Shown: positions 1 through 9,639 of the stretch, one piece after another
Layout of the letters: every line of letters begins with the position of its first letter
How positions within the stretch are numbered: the stretch's first letter is position 1
DNA from: Dicyema japonicum
Lineage: Eukaryota > Dicyemida > Rhombozoa > Dicyemidae
Direction of reading: 5' to 3'
Assembly: GCA_011109175.1 (NCBI GenBank)
Contig: RDEW01000021.1
Location: 787,014-823,048 of the forward strand
Length of the DNA stretch: 36,035 nt
Notes under the pieces: model-generated
Database searches by the model: none
Seen by the model: only the letters and a program-made list of their open reading frames with translations
What the model was told of the DNA's origin: nothing
Program-made: the position numbers and the translations under genes

Positions 1-1
1 C

Positions 2-345
2 AACCGTCTTAAAGTTGATAACACCCTATGTCGAGCTCCGACTACCATAATGCACATCGCAAAGCTGAACAATATTCTAACCAGTCTCTTTGACCACTTT
101 ATCAAACAAAATGGTAAGAGTTTTTTAACCTTAACCCTCCAACCGTACCTGTCGTCGACAGACCGTCCTGTGTCAAGCAGTTTCCAGAAGCACATCACCC
201 CAATTGGTTTTCTCACGAACACTGTCCCCCACCCGTACCGTGACTGTGTTGGGTCAAAAGTCCAACATCGGGAGAAGCTGAGAAAGCTCATCAGGATTGT
301 CGGGATCACCTAATTAAATTCAAAAGATTAATTATTAATGTTTTT
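2..345 (+). mobile_element. C-terminal remnant of a LINE-like ORF with 3' tail
   Basis: An open frame runs from the window edge to a stop at 311-313. Its last residues have the form CVGSK..HR.KLRKL...GIT-stop. A very similar ending (CAGTK.EHR.KMRSL...GIT-stop) occurs at 31610-31707, where it is followed by a short AT-rich tail. Here the stop is followed by TTAATTATTAATG and a TTTTTGGGTTAGTAATAATAA-like tail, which recurs at about 21590-21645. I infer the 3' end of a non-LTR retrotransposon that enters from outside the window. No catalytic domain is visible, so a host-gene exon cannot be excluded. Confidence 0.4.
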
Positions 346-589
346 GGGTTAGTAATAATAAAGCGATGACCTATATACAGTCCATAGGAGAAGTGAGTAT
401 AACTGCTTTCAATACATTCAATTTCTTTGTGTTTCCTGGATATGGGAATAAGGATGTCCCCAATGTACAGTTCTGTCACACACTGAGGTAAATATTGTGA
501 ATATGCATTTTGCTCCCGACACTTTAAAAGAATTAATTCCGAGCAGATAATTGGAAAAAAGATAAAAAGTAAATTAAATTTATTGAAGC

Positions 590-690
590 AAAAAAACACC
601 ATCATAGCCAGAACGAAAAGGTGATCCCGACCTCCCTCAGGAGTCTTTGAATCCTCTGACTTGATTGAAGTTTCGTCCAAGGGAAACTCC
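590..690 (-). repeat. LINE 3'-tail repeat, family C
   Basis: Read on the minus strand, this contains GGATCACCT, then TTCTGGCTATGA, then TTCAATAAATTTAATT. The same order and spacing occur on the plus strand at about 9435-9500, so this is a dispersed repeat, most likely a retrotransposon 3' end. The 124-residue frame that crosses it on the minus strand has no recognisable domain. The rest of 314-795 is AT-rich and shows nothing else. Confidence 0.5.
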
Positions 691-795
691 TCTAGAAAAA
701 TTATAAAAAATTAATTTTATGTAAAGAAAAATATTGGAAATTAATTTAAAAATGAATAAATATTAATTAAAATTCCAAATTATATAATTTTGTTG

Positions 796-3665
796 ATGTT
801 CGACACTCTCTGGTCTCAAATTAACCAAGTTTTAGTCAAAATTGTTGATGACAAAACTCTCCCAAGAGAAGAATGGATATCTACCATTCAGTAAATTGTT
901 TGACACTCTCTGGTCTCAAATTAACCAAGTTTTAGTCAAAATTGTTGATGACAAAACTCTCCCAAGAGAAGAATGGATATCTACCATTCAGTAAATTTTC
1001 CGCTCATTCGCAGAGTATGCTGCCAATTCATCCGATTGGATGACCAATACCCTGTCTCCATTACCGAATGCATTCGGGAGTTCACAGAAGGGATCATTCT
1101 CGATTGGGAAAACGTAAAATAGTAAAAACTCTATTTTAAGAAACTCAAAAATGTCCAGTCCGGATTCCTTGCTGTGTACGCAGACATTTTCTGCCAATTT
1201 TATCTGTTCTGTCGTCAGCTATGTGACCTATTTTTCGTGAATATGCGGCACATAATTAGACTCAGAGATGAGTTCAAACTCAAAAATGTCCAGTCCGGAT
1301 TCCTTGCTGTGTACGCAGACATTTTCTGCCAATTTTATCTGTTCTGTCGTCAGCTATGTGACCTATTTTTCGTGAATATGCGGCACATAATTAGACTCAG
1401 ACATAAGTTCAAGGAACAATATGACAACTATGCCCTCGACAGAGTACCCATAACACTCACTCTAGGTTCTCCTACTTCAGTGGAAGGCCATCGTCATCGA
1501 TACTCATATTGAAAGTCTGATGGCCGAGGCCTTTCAGGAAATCAAAAAGTGGTGGATTGGCCTCATTTTAGGGGGTTCCTCGAGATGACCTTCAACCCCC
1601 ACTTGATAGTCTTTCTGTTTTCTCTGATTTCCGTTGATAACAGTATTAACCTGACGAGGTATGTTTCCTACGAAGAAATGATAAATTTCGGAGTAAATGC
1701 CGTCATGAAGATGTTTAATGAGGTCAAGAAAGAATTATACATAAATTCACAACAGGATTATGACGAGTTTGAGGATGACCCCTTCGAGTTCGCGTTGCTC
1801 TACACTAATGTACGACTCCCTCTCAATGTAGTCTTACGCACATCTCTTTATTAAACGGTTTGAAAAATTCTTCCCCGAAATGATTGAGAATCTGATCAAC
1901 GAACTCTCCAGTGGGACTCCATTCCTCTCCATAAACAATGTGTTCTTAGTTTTTACCCTTAGATTATCAATTTGGTGGAAATTAGCGATAAATTCTACGA
2001 CAACGTGGTCTATGGGAACAAATACCTTAGGAATTACGTATACGACCGGGCCTTCTTCAAAAATAAGACCCACTACCAGGACTTGTTCTCCCATAACATA
2101 GATAATGAAAACTATGAAGGTTATTGTCGACTTATTCAGACGCTTTTAAGATACTCAAGTGCTTTGAACAAAATCCCAACGTTCTGGTGGACCTATCGAC
2201 CTTTGTAAGGAAGAATATCCGCAAGAAGCTGGATTCCTCAATAAGGGCAATTTCCCCGGCCATTCCGTCCGTCGAAGTACCATTTTATTGCTAATAGGCC
2301 GCCCAAATATTTGTCTCATTAGTTGAGGACAAACATCAGACTCTCTCTCAGATCGTAACGGTTCAGCTCAATTCCAGCAGCACATTGCTCTCCTCCATAG
2401 ATAATGCCATTAGTGATATAATCAATGAATACTCACTTAAGGTCGGTTCCATTCCATGTCCATTCGATGCGGTACCTTTAAGTCAGAATATAGCTCTCTC
2501 TATTTGTCGACGACGTACTGTCTAAGAACTGGCGGAATTTAGATGGAGATGCCCCAATTTCCACTACTACATTCAAGATGATCTGTCTTATTCGGAACCA
2601 TCAATCATTCTTTGAAGTTCCTATCTGTGTTATTTTAGAAATACATGCAGAACCTGTTTGAACGTCTTCATAAAAATGGATACCAGCTGTTCAACTCCTT
2701 AGAGCTTGACACAGCTAATCAGATTAAGGTTTGGGTTTGTTTATTGTAGACTTTGTGTGGGAAGCAGAATATGCAACTGATCCTCGATTTTATCAATGCT
2801 GTGGACAACCCCACGAGAGAAGAGTACATGAATTCCATCGGAGCTGAGACTTGTTGTTTATACCCCTTCATATTCCCCGTTTTACCTTTATTTATTCGCT
2901 AGAAAATTCATATGCTGGAGACAGACGAGATATACATTTCTATTGACAAACTTCCCTCGGAAATGCTGAGTTTACTGGAACAGTTTAAGGATTATTACTG
3001 TAAAGCTCACCACCTCGTCAAAATTGATTTTCTAGTGAACTATGGCTCTGTGGAACTGGATTTGTACGATCTGAACGGTCAAGCTGTCTCCCTTATGGTG
3101 AATATATCACAAGCAGCTATTTTGTTTTTAATGTTGTCTATTTGCTGAGAGTTAGGGGGGATCGGATGTCTTTTGAGGACTTGTGTGAGCTGACTGGCCT
3201 CAGCAGAGATGTATTACTCCATTTTTGTAGACCTCTTGTTCAGGCTGAAGTGTTGGTTGTTTTTTATTTTGTATTCCAGTGCATTTCTGAATATGGACTG
3301 TCCCTATGTTCCGTCTTTCTAAACTATGGACCCCTGGATTGCCGACCTACAGAGATTTTCAAGAATTCTTCGAATAAGGTTGACTTTGGTTTAACGGGAG
3401 ATACGTAAAAGTGACGACGAAGAGGATAAGAAATGGAGGGTTTGGGTGCTGTCGTCGTTTATTGCCCGCTATTTGAAGCAGAATAACACTGTGAACCATC
3501 AAACTATGTGGGATAATGTTAACGTGGTATTATTGGTAGATTTGTGAGTCGTGGAAGAATATGTTTGTCTTTTTGTTCGATGACTTTAAGGAGGCCCTGG
3601 AACATTTAATTGATAGGGATATCATTGGGAGAGTTAATGATGATACTTACTTATATAATCCTTAA
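796..3665 (+). CDS. Divergent cullin, scaffold of a cullin-RING ubiquitin ligase
   Basis: Cullins hold the RING protein and substrate adaptor of a ubiquitin ligase. The N-terminus starts MFDTLWSQI, followed by cullin-repeat-like exons. The cullin-homology region includes LSLFVDDVLSKNW (2494-), FFEKYMQNLFERL (around 2640), an LP.EM...F..YY block (2950-3000), VNISQAAILFLM (3100-3135) and MSFEDLCELTGLSRD (3167-). The end, LIDRDIIGRVNDDTYLYNP, matches the usual cullin winged-helix tail. The neddylation lysine is probably in IARYLK at about 3460-3477. Sixteen introns start at 991, 1114, 1444, 1549, 1810, 1940, 2120, 2277, 2472, 2617, 2729, 2879, 3133, 3256, 3379 and 3527 and are 20-27 nt long. A further 27-nt intron at 1617-1643 is possible, but the frame is open through it. 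Two internal duplications disturb the 5' part. With one 100-bp copy set aside the frame closes at 802 residues, or 757 without the in-frame repeat, close to normal cullin length. The paralogue class is unclear. Confidence 0.85.
802..998 (+). repeat. 100-bp tandem duplication of cullin exon 1
   Basis: Positions 802-898 and 902-998 are essentially identical and offset by 100 bp. Each copy holds the end of exon 1 and a GTAAATT donor. Because 100 is not a multiple of three, translating straight through meets the TAA in the first donor. If the first donor (891) joined the acceptor ending at 1013, the intron would be 123 nt, with the second copy removed, and the protein would be intact. The offset and identity suggest an assembly or allelic artefact. 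Confidence 0.85.
1144..1413 (+). repeat. 135-bp in-frame tandem duplication within cullin exon 3
   Basis: Positions 1144-1278 and 1279-1413 differ at only a few bases. The 135-bp unit repeats 45 codons in frame, starting LKNVQSGFLAVYADIF and ending RLRDEF in the first copy and RLRHKF in the second. Other cullins have this helix once, so the copy is either a recent exon expansion or a collapsed-allele artefact. Confidence 0.85.
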
Positions 3666-4147
3666 TTTCTCACTCTATAGGCTTATTATTATTTTTGGTT
3701 GTTTGTGGTTTTTTTGTTTATTTATTATGTTCCCTCGGACTACTAGAGGATAGTCGAGATTTATGGGGGATTACTTAATTGATTGACTTTGGCACTTTCT
3801 TGTTGATATTGGGGTTTTTTAAATGAAAATAGTAAGGTTAAACTGTCTCTTGGGAACGCTCGTGGAAGCATGTTAAGTACCATGTCATATTTGCAGTCTA
3901 TGAGGATAATCTTTGTTAACTTTTTATAATAAAGTTTGGTGGGTTTGAACTCCAAATGTTGCCTCTTTAGTTCAAACTGATATTGGATGTTATGATTTTA
4001 TTATTTGTTAGAGAAAGAATAAACACTAAGAGCTACATTTACTGTCAAACGTTTTAGACATATCATTTAATACTTCAAATAAATTTCAAGACTAATTATC
4101 CACTCCCTTATCGCTTGTCAAAACTCCCTATTCCTATAACTCTTGTT
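3666..4147. other. Intergenic, nothing recognised
   Basis: AT-rich sequence downstream of the cullin stop. A 64-codon minus-strand frame at 3761-3955 has no domain and no splice-consistent partner. I see no gene, RNA or repeat. Confidence 0.6.
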
Positions 4148-4620
4148 CAGGGGCGTAGCAAAGCTTACTGTTGTCCGGGACGAGTGTATGGTAATGATGC
4201 CTTTATAACTAGCTTATCGCGACTAATAATAAATAAAAGATCAAGTAAGAGTGAGGTGTGTATTTAATTTATTAAACAATAAACAAAAAGGTCACATACA
4301 TCAATGTTCAATTGCTTCTTTGCTGTCAACAAAAGTCTGTTCCACAGTTTCTTTCACCTCGCCTGTCAGTAATTTCTCTTCATTGCTGATCAAAGATCAA
4401 CATGAAAGGCGTTGATTTGACATTAAAGATTTCAAATATATGTGTATCTGTTTTAACTGAAAAAGAACGTTCACAATTAGCAATTTATTAGCCAACATTG
4501 AGTAATAAACGAATGTCTAAGCGCTGTCAATAGAACACGGTGATTGCTAGCAGTCGATCTTGTCTATGATGGAAAAACATCTAAAAAAAGCGAGTATAGC
4601 TTAATAACGTGCACTCTATG
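4148..4620 (-). mobile_element. hAT transposon remnant: terminal repeat plus transposase C-terminus
   Basis: At 4148 the sequence CAGGGGCGTAGCAAAG matches the terminal-repeat form CAGGGGCGTAGC seen at the ends of many hAT elements. On the minus strand, ending at the stop at 4301-4303, lies the hAT C-terminal dimerisation region. One frame reads IANCERSFSV (the ERSFS hallmark). After a frameshift it continues LKQIHIYLKSLMSNQRLS, an in-frame stop, then SLISNEEKLL and a tail ending FVDSKEAIEH. The orientation fits, because the transposase C-terminus faces the visible terminal repeat. The other end was not found, so the element is truncated and dead. The zinc-finger MYM type relatives of hAT are the closest match by memory. 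Confidence 0.7.
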
Positions 4621-4864
4621 GCTTAGATCTGCTGCTGGCAAGATATCAAAATAATGAGTGAATACGACTAATGTTCCTAGTCCGATTCCCCTCAGTATGG
4701 TCTTGGTTTTGCCACATGCAGTATGATGATACCTAATATAGAAATCGGATGATTAATTAAATTATTACGATTTCTGAATAATTAATTATTAATTCCGAGT
4801 GATGACGTATGTAAGGAAGTTGAAAATAAAAATTATGTTCGTTTTTCCGTATAATATTATTTTT

Positions 4865-5207
4865 GTAGTTTAATTTTTAATGCTTTTAGAATTCATTCGC
4901 AGTTTTTATTTTCACGTCAAAGACCAGCCAGATGTCTTTTGTACGGACCATTTCGAATCTTCATTGTTTTGCTGATAGTGTGAAATAACGTTGGTGACAA
5001 CGGCATTCCATTTGGAAGATATTGTGCTTTTGATTNTAGTTTAATTTTTAATGCTTTTAGAACTCATTCGCAGTTTTTATTTTCACGTCAAAGACCAGCC
5101 AGATGTCTTTTGTACGGACCATTTCGAATCTTCATTGTTTTGCTAATAGTGTGAAATAACGTTGGTGACAACGGCATTCCATTTGGAAGATATTGTGCTT
5201 TTGATTG
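4865..5207 (+). repeat. Direct repeat of about 171 bp flanking a single N
   Basis: Positions 4865-5035 are repeated at 5037-5207 with about two base differences, and the N at 5036 lies exactly between. This is the pattern of two overlapping contig ends joined without merging. One frame within reads CTDHFESSLF, reminiscent of part of a THAP zinc finger, but there is too little to call a gene. The surrounding 4621-4864 and 5208-5467 stretches show nothing else. Confidence 0.75.
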
Positions 5208-5467
5208 CTTGTCGCCACTCGCCCCATGCGACTATTGATGAAGGTAACCAACCAAAACATAAATTTGAGGTGGATTGACGTCAACTTCGGAAAGAAAGAC
5301 AGGAATGAGAATGGGGGGAGAAAAATAAGGATGAGTATATAATACTCTACTAATGATCCCGGTAATACATATACTAGATATTTCATGGTCTGCTTATTAG
5401 TTCAATGACATAATGTTATTTGTAGTCGACGTTTTTAACATTTTTGGTCAAAAAGGTGGTTAAAAAG

Positions 5468-5655
5468 TTTTCTTTCTCAATCGGATTCCTCTGCAAGGAT
5501 GAGAGAAGGCTCTTTCGTACAGTAGTGGGAACAATGGAAGAAGACAGACGTTGGACGAGTCGATTGTTTTTGGGAACTGGGATTACCTAACTGTCTGACG
5601 TTTTTTCCGTTTTTCTTTCTCGGTGATCCCGGGGTTCTTAATAAATAAATAATTT
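5468..5655 (+). mobile_element. LINE family A, C-terminus of ORF and 3' tail
   Basis: The frame reads SIGFLCKDERRLFRTVVGTM and ends LFLGTGIT-stop (stop at about 5588-5590). Then comes a 3' UTR with CTTTCTCGGTGATCCCGGGG and a terminal AATAAATAAATAAT. The same C-terminus with small changes occurs at about 18250-18400 (minus) and 28655-28770 (plus), so this is the 3' end of a dispersed non-LTR retrotransposon. The copy at 18.2-19.3 kb is joined to a reverse transcriptase, which links this tail to a LINE. Confidence 0.7.
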
Positions 5656-5659
5656 TTAG

Positions 5660-6264
5660 ACCCATTCCCAATGGATTTTGGGTACCTTTCTGGATGATGA
5701 ATTCGTCTGTATTGAGATCTCATTACGACTGGGATTTAAAGTCTGTGTGACACTACAAGGACTGTTTGGCCTACACTTATTCTCCTGCAGGAAGAATGCA
5801 GGTAGATTTTCCAGACACATGGCCTTGAACGAAGTCGTTAGGAGAGCTTTGGAAACTGCCAGACATTCCTCTATGCCCGAACCAGTCGCTTTTTGTAGAC
5901 ATAGCAAGAAACGACCTGATGGGATGACCATCTTCTCCTTTGAAGCTGGGAATCCTCTTGTTTGGGACTACACATGTACCGACACGTTTGCCCCTTGCAA
6001 CATACTCCAGAGTGCACTAGAGCCTGTTCTGCCGCTGAGAAGGCCGAGAGGTTGAAACGGGCAAAGTCCTACCCAATGATTTTTTGTTTGTTCCACTCGC
6101 CGTTGAGATGTCTGATTCCCTTGAACTCTGGAATTCTTAAGTCGTCTAGAGAATCAGATTTCTACACAATCAGGAGATCCTCGAGAGCGTCGCTGGTTAT
6201 TTAAGCGAATCTCGTTTGCTATCCTGAGAGAAAATAGCCTTGCAGTCAGAGAGTACCCTATATG
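5660..6264 (+). mobile_element. Restriction-like endonuclease region of a LINE, decayed
   Basis: The frame contains FSCRKNAGRFSRHMALNEVV, then KKRPDGMTIFSFEAGNPLVWD and TCTDTFAP. It continues in another frame with AAEKAERLKRAKSYPM, and in a third with LFKRISFAILRENSLAV before a stop at 6262-6264. The order RPDG...VWDxT, AAE..K..KY, then FQRISxAIQRGNA is familiar as the C-terminal PD-(D/E)XK-like region of some non-LTR retrotransposon proteins. At least two frameshifts show it is a relic. No reverse transcriptase is attached here. Confidence 0.6.
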
Positions 6265-6505
6265 ACCATTTGTTCACTTTTTCCGTAATAAATTGTTTAA
6301 AATGCTAAGTGAATTGGCTCAATATTCAATACATTCTCGTCCAGGTTACTCTGTTACGACTTCTTGTCCTCACTCTATGTAATCCAAGACAGTATTTTGA
6401 TTCATCAGCTCTTTCGTTTTCTAGTTTCTTAGTATTTCCAGTGTTCTATGTTAGATTGATGATAAAATCTCACATCGACAAGATTAAGTAAAGTAAAATC
6501 AGCTT
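6265..6505. other. Intergenic, nothing recognised
   Basis: A hydrophobic 60-codon plus-strand frame at 6309-6491 has no recognisable features. No splice signals of the local 22-24 nt type give it a convincing extension. Confidence 0.5.
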
Positions 6506-6745
6506 AAATAAATTATTCCAAAGACCAAGGGTAACACCAAACTAATTCCTTGATACGCGTTCCAGCAGAACTCTCACCCAAGCACAATAATCCAGATGAC
6601 GTTGTCCGTGAAGCTGCGGTCGATTCCAGAACTCGTCGCCAGGGAGAAAAATTGTCTCCCAGTAAAATGGATAGATGAATCCTTTGAATGTTGGCCAGGC
6701 ATTGGGCGTCTCGTGAGTAAAGTGGATCCAATGTCACTACCAGAG
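6506..6745 (-). mobile_element. LINE family B 3' end
   Basis: On the minus strand the sequence runs from CATTGGATCCACTTACTC through GAGACGCCCAATGCCTGG and CCCTGGCGACGAGTTCTGGA to TTACCCTTGGTCTTTGGAAT and AATTTATTT. The same blocks in the same order lie on the plus strand at 13998-14245. The frame is open for 75 codons, ending in WSLE-stop, and this could be the LINE C-terminus. The family B tail also closes the reverse-transcriptase relic at about 8236. Confidence 0.65.
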
Positions 6746-6901
6746 GGAGGGAAGAGAAATCCTTAAGCGGCAGAATTATTGAAAGATTTGACGAAGACGC
6801 TTATCTCTTTATTTATTCAGTTAAGGATCAATTAGTGGAATTATTACTTTAACTCACTTAATCCTCTTAATGACAGATATGACTCATCTCTTGCAACGTG
6901 C

Positions 6902-7266
6902 ATGAGTGAAACGATCGATAAACCGATGCAACGAACCAAAATAGCTAGAATAACATTGTGGATTATCCCCGTTTGGAGTAGCTTGGAGATTGATCGTCTG
7001 CCTTGATGCGAAAAATTAATCAGCTTTGGAGTAGCTTGGAGTCTGCCTTGATGCGAAAAATTAATCAACTTTGGAGTAGCTTGGAGTCTGCCTTGATGCG
7101 AAAGATTAATCAACTTTGGAGTAGCTTGGAGTCTGCCTTGATGCGANAATGAAACGATCGATAAACCGATGCAACGAACCAAAATAGCTAGAATACATTG
7201 TGGATTATCCCCGTTTGGAGTAGCTTGGAGATTGATCGTCTGCCTTGATGCGAAAAATTAATCAGC
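6902..7266. repeat. 45-bp tandem repeat locus with a probable second allele after an N
   Basis: The unit TTTGGAGTAGCTTGGAG...CTTGATGCGAAAAATTAATCA is present as one longer copy (about 6971-7023) and three 45-bp copies up to 7146. After the single N at 7147 the flank from 6905 begins again and is followed by only one repeat unit. The segment therefore looks like two alleles of one minisatellite, with about four and one units, placed in series by the assembler. No gene is seen here. Confidence 0.75.
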
Positions 7267-7335
7267 TCATTTTCAATGTCAATTAGTAATTGGAACACGT
7301 TCAATGTTGTTAGATATTAGAATAACAATAGAATT

Positions 7336-8015
7336 AACGTGGAAATATGGCGGGACATTAAAATAGAAGATTTTCGCTATGCCTCACAAATGGCTGAAAG
7401 GAGGAAGTGTGATGAAAATAACTACCAACGAAGACTTCGAATCCGACAAGAAATACTGAGTCTTAACAGAATGCTGCTGTCGGCCATGAGTCAATACATT
7501 ACGGTGATGATTTTAATTATTCATTATCACCGAAGGAATGTGGAATTAAGTATTATCCGACTAATTTTTAGCCAATTCCCTAATGGATTTAAGATACGAA
7601 CTGTTTGACCAAATTGTATTTTATTTTCCATATTTTTAGGCAGAATTGATTGTGGAATTGTCATTACTGCGAAGAATGCATTAGTTCTGCAGGAAACCTG
7701 CTGGCTAATGATAACGAATACCCAAAGACATACGCTTTCACAGATAAGGTAAGGTAGACTTTTCCCGGGATCAATAAATATACTCTTTTTGACTTGCATT
7801 TGTTTCGGTGGTGGTTTCATACCTCAAATTTTCACGAGTTAAATTTTATAAGTAAAAAAGTTTTGTTAAAAACCTTAAGTCAGAGATGATGTCAGTAATT
7901 TCTACTCTGTCCGGACATAACTTGGATGTTACTCAGAATGGAGTGGCTTATCTGAAGTCATTGGCTCTGTGCAAAAATGGTAAATTTTACCATTTCAGTG
8001 CACGTAACGCCAAAT
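7336..8015 (+). CDS. Unrecognised multi-exon gene, partial model
   Basis: An open frame from about 7336 reads MAERRKCDENNYQRRLRIRQ..., basic and coiled-coil-like. It joins cleanly through short introns: 7549-7570 (22 nt, GTATTATC..TTTTTAG), about 7616-7639 (24 nt, GTATTTTA..TTTTTAG) and about 7659-7683 (25 nt). The spliced product continues NVELTNSLMDLRYELFDQI, AELIVEF and SAGNLLANDNEYPKTYAFTDK, all in one frame. After a GTAAGG donor at about 7748 the continuation is uncertain. A frame MMSVISTLSGHNLDVTQNGV at about 7887 may be a later exon. I do not recognise the protein. The intron fit is the main reason to believe it is real. The segment 8016-8163 holds nothing recognised. Confidence 0.45.
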
Positions 8016-8163
8016 TTAATGTGGTGTAGGTTGCTGTTTGAATTAAAGATTATGTGTTTGTTTCTTCTGTTCCTCCTCTTCTTTTTTGGCTCTAAGGAGC
8101 TTGAATTGTTAGCGTGCGTCGTGCTGTTCATCATCTCTGGTGGCGCCAGATTTAATTTTAAAT

Positions 8164-9345
8164 CAGTGGTTCTTAACGGGGGCGCTGGAATTTTAATTTT
8201 TTAATTATTATAAATATTTTCATTGAAATTTATTTCCAAAGACCACAGTTAAAAAGAAAAACAAAAAATTATATGATCCCGGCGAATTTCAATTGGGCTC
8301 TCAGCTTGGAGGTGAGGAGAGACGTAGCCGATTTTTCCGGGCTGATCGACAGACTGTTTTCATTTAACCAGTAGATTAAGCAGTTTACAAGTAATTGTTA
8401 TCTCTCTGTGGCGACCTGAACGTCTTGGTCCCTGGATGAAATAATTATATAATCTGCATAAGCCAGTAAAAGGTTATCCTCATGCTCCGGAGTCGAAATA
8501 TTATTCTAGAAAANATTGTTATCTCTCCGAGGTGACCTGAACGTCTTGGTCCCTGGATGCAATGACAATATCATCTGCATAAGCCAGTTAAAGGTCATCC
8601 TCATGCTCCGTAGTCGGGATATCATTCAAGAAAAAGTTGAAGAGTATAGGGGACAAAGGAGATCCTTTTGGTATTCAATTTGGAATTAAACAGGAGCTCG
8701 ACTGTAGGTTTCCCAAACAGACTCGTTTTCTTGGTCCATTGAGGAAATTCGCGAGCCAGAGTTTGAAATTCCCAGGTATATCGGTCTGATAAATTTTTCT
8801 GGTGAGTCTTTTTCTTGGGATGGAGTCGAATGCCTTGTGAATGTCTACAGAACATAGAATTGTCTTTTTGTGCCTAGGTTTGTTGGTGTACCCAAAGCGA
8901 ATAAATTCACTCAGGATCCGTTAGGTTTTAAAATCATTTATCACGTGCTTTTATAATTAATTCTACTTTTCTAGTGTGTACTTTTCTATAAAAATTATTT
9001 ACTGGTATATTTATAAATATTTTCTAATTGCATTTAATATTTTATTGATGTGTGATAAAAAAGTAAAATGACGTAAATATTCGGATGAATACTTAAAGTT
9101 TGGAGTGATACCCTACGAGCACAACAAATTACTTCACATGTGTCTTATGTGTAAGAAGGTCTTTACAAATGAAGGAATGAAGCCCTCAAGAATGTCAAAT
9201 AGTTTCGACGTACTATTTAAAAAAATGGCCGAATAAATACGCAATTGATAAAAATTAAATTAAATCTTAAAGGGGCGCTGAAATTTTGAAGCTTCAAATT
9301 GCATCAAAAAAGGGCGCTGACTTAAAAAAAGGTTATGAACCACTG
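8164..9345 (+). mobile_element. Non-autonomous hAT element with both terminal repeats, containing a nested LINE
   Basis: The left end at 8164 is CAGTGGTTCTTAAC and the right end, read inward from 9345, is CAGTGGTTCATAAC, matching at 13 of 14 bases. Both ends carry a subterminal GGGCGCTG motif. Flanking 8-bp sequences, TTTTAAAT (8156-8163) and TCCTAAAT (9346-9353), agree at 6 of 8 positions, as expected for an old hAT target duplication. Inside, at 9068-9236 (+), a frame reads RKYSDEYLKFG...CLMCKKVFTNEGMKPSRM. This resembles the N-terminal BED-like finger of ZBED5/SCAND3-type hAT transposases, with the distal histidines lost. The rest of the transposase is missing. A minus-strand LINE relic lies inside at about 8221-8935. 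Confidence 0.75.
8221..8940 (-). mobile_element. LINE family B reverse transcriptase relic nested in the hAT element
   Basis: Reading the minus strand from 8935 downward, motifs of a non-LTR reverse transcriptase occur in order: SVDIHKAFDSIPRKRL, then IPKGSPLSPILFNFFLNDIP, then LAYADDIVIAS with the catalytic YADD. Stops and frameshifts separate them, so the copy is dead. The 3' side carries the family B tail (TTTAACTGTGGTCTTTGGAAAT) near 8230-8250. An N at 8514 is flanked by two slightly different copies of about 115 bp (8398-8513 and 8515-8632), an assembly join within the palm domain. Confidence 0.75.
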
Positions 9346-9369
9346 TCCTAAATTATACCAAAAAGTGAC

Positions 9370-9510
9370 CATTGGTCGACAACCATTTAGAAGAGTTCCC
9401 CTTGTACGGCACTTCCTTCAAGTCTGAAAGAGGACTGGATCACCTGAATTTTTTTATTCTGGCTATGACAGTGGTTTCCTGGTTCAATAAATTTAATTCA
9501 ATTTAAATGG
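9370..9510 (+). repeat. LINE 3'-tail repeat, family C, second copy
   Basis: Contains GAGGACTGGATCACCTGAA, TTCTGGCTATGACAGTG and TTCAATAAATTTAATTC, the same blocks as the minus-strand copy at 590-690. No conserved coding domain lies upstream. 9511-9635 shows nothing. Confidence 0.5.
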
Positions 9511-9639
9511 TCGGTCGATCACTAAGAATTTTTTTAGTAAAAGGAATAATTACAATTTCAATTTTTTTATAATTTTTTATAGTTAACTGGGCTGAAGGCT
9601 GAGGTGGTGACTTATGTCTATTTCACGGAATGTCTACTC

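Noticed and set aside
306-680. 124-codon minus-strand frame as a host gene
   Set aside because: It overlaps a dispersed repeat (family C tail), has no domain, and has no short-intron partner exons.
4868-5035. THAP zinc-finger fragment (CTDHFESSLF)
   Set aside because: Only about ten residues fit, stops follow at once, and the region is a duplicated contig end.
7502-7536. 32-nt intron GTGATGATT..CCGAAG in the unrecognised gene
   Set aside because: It puts the next exon out of frame; the frame is open if the segment is left in, so the model keeps it as coding, with doubt.
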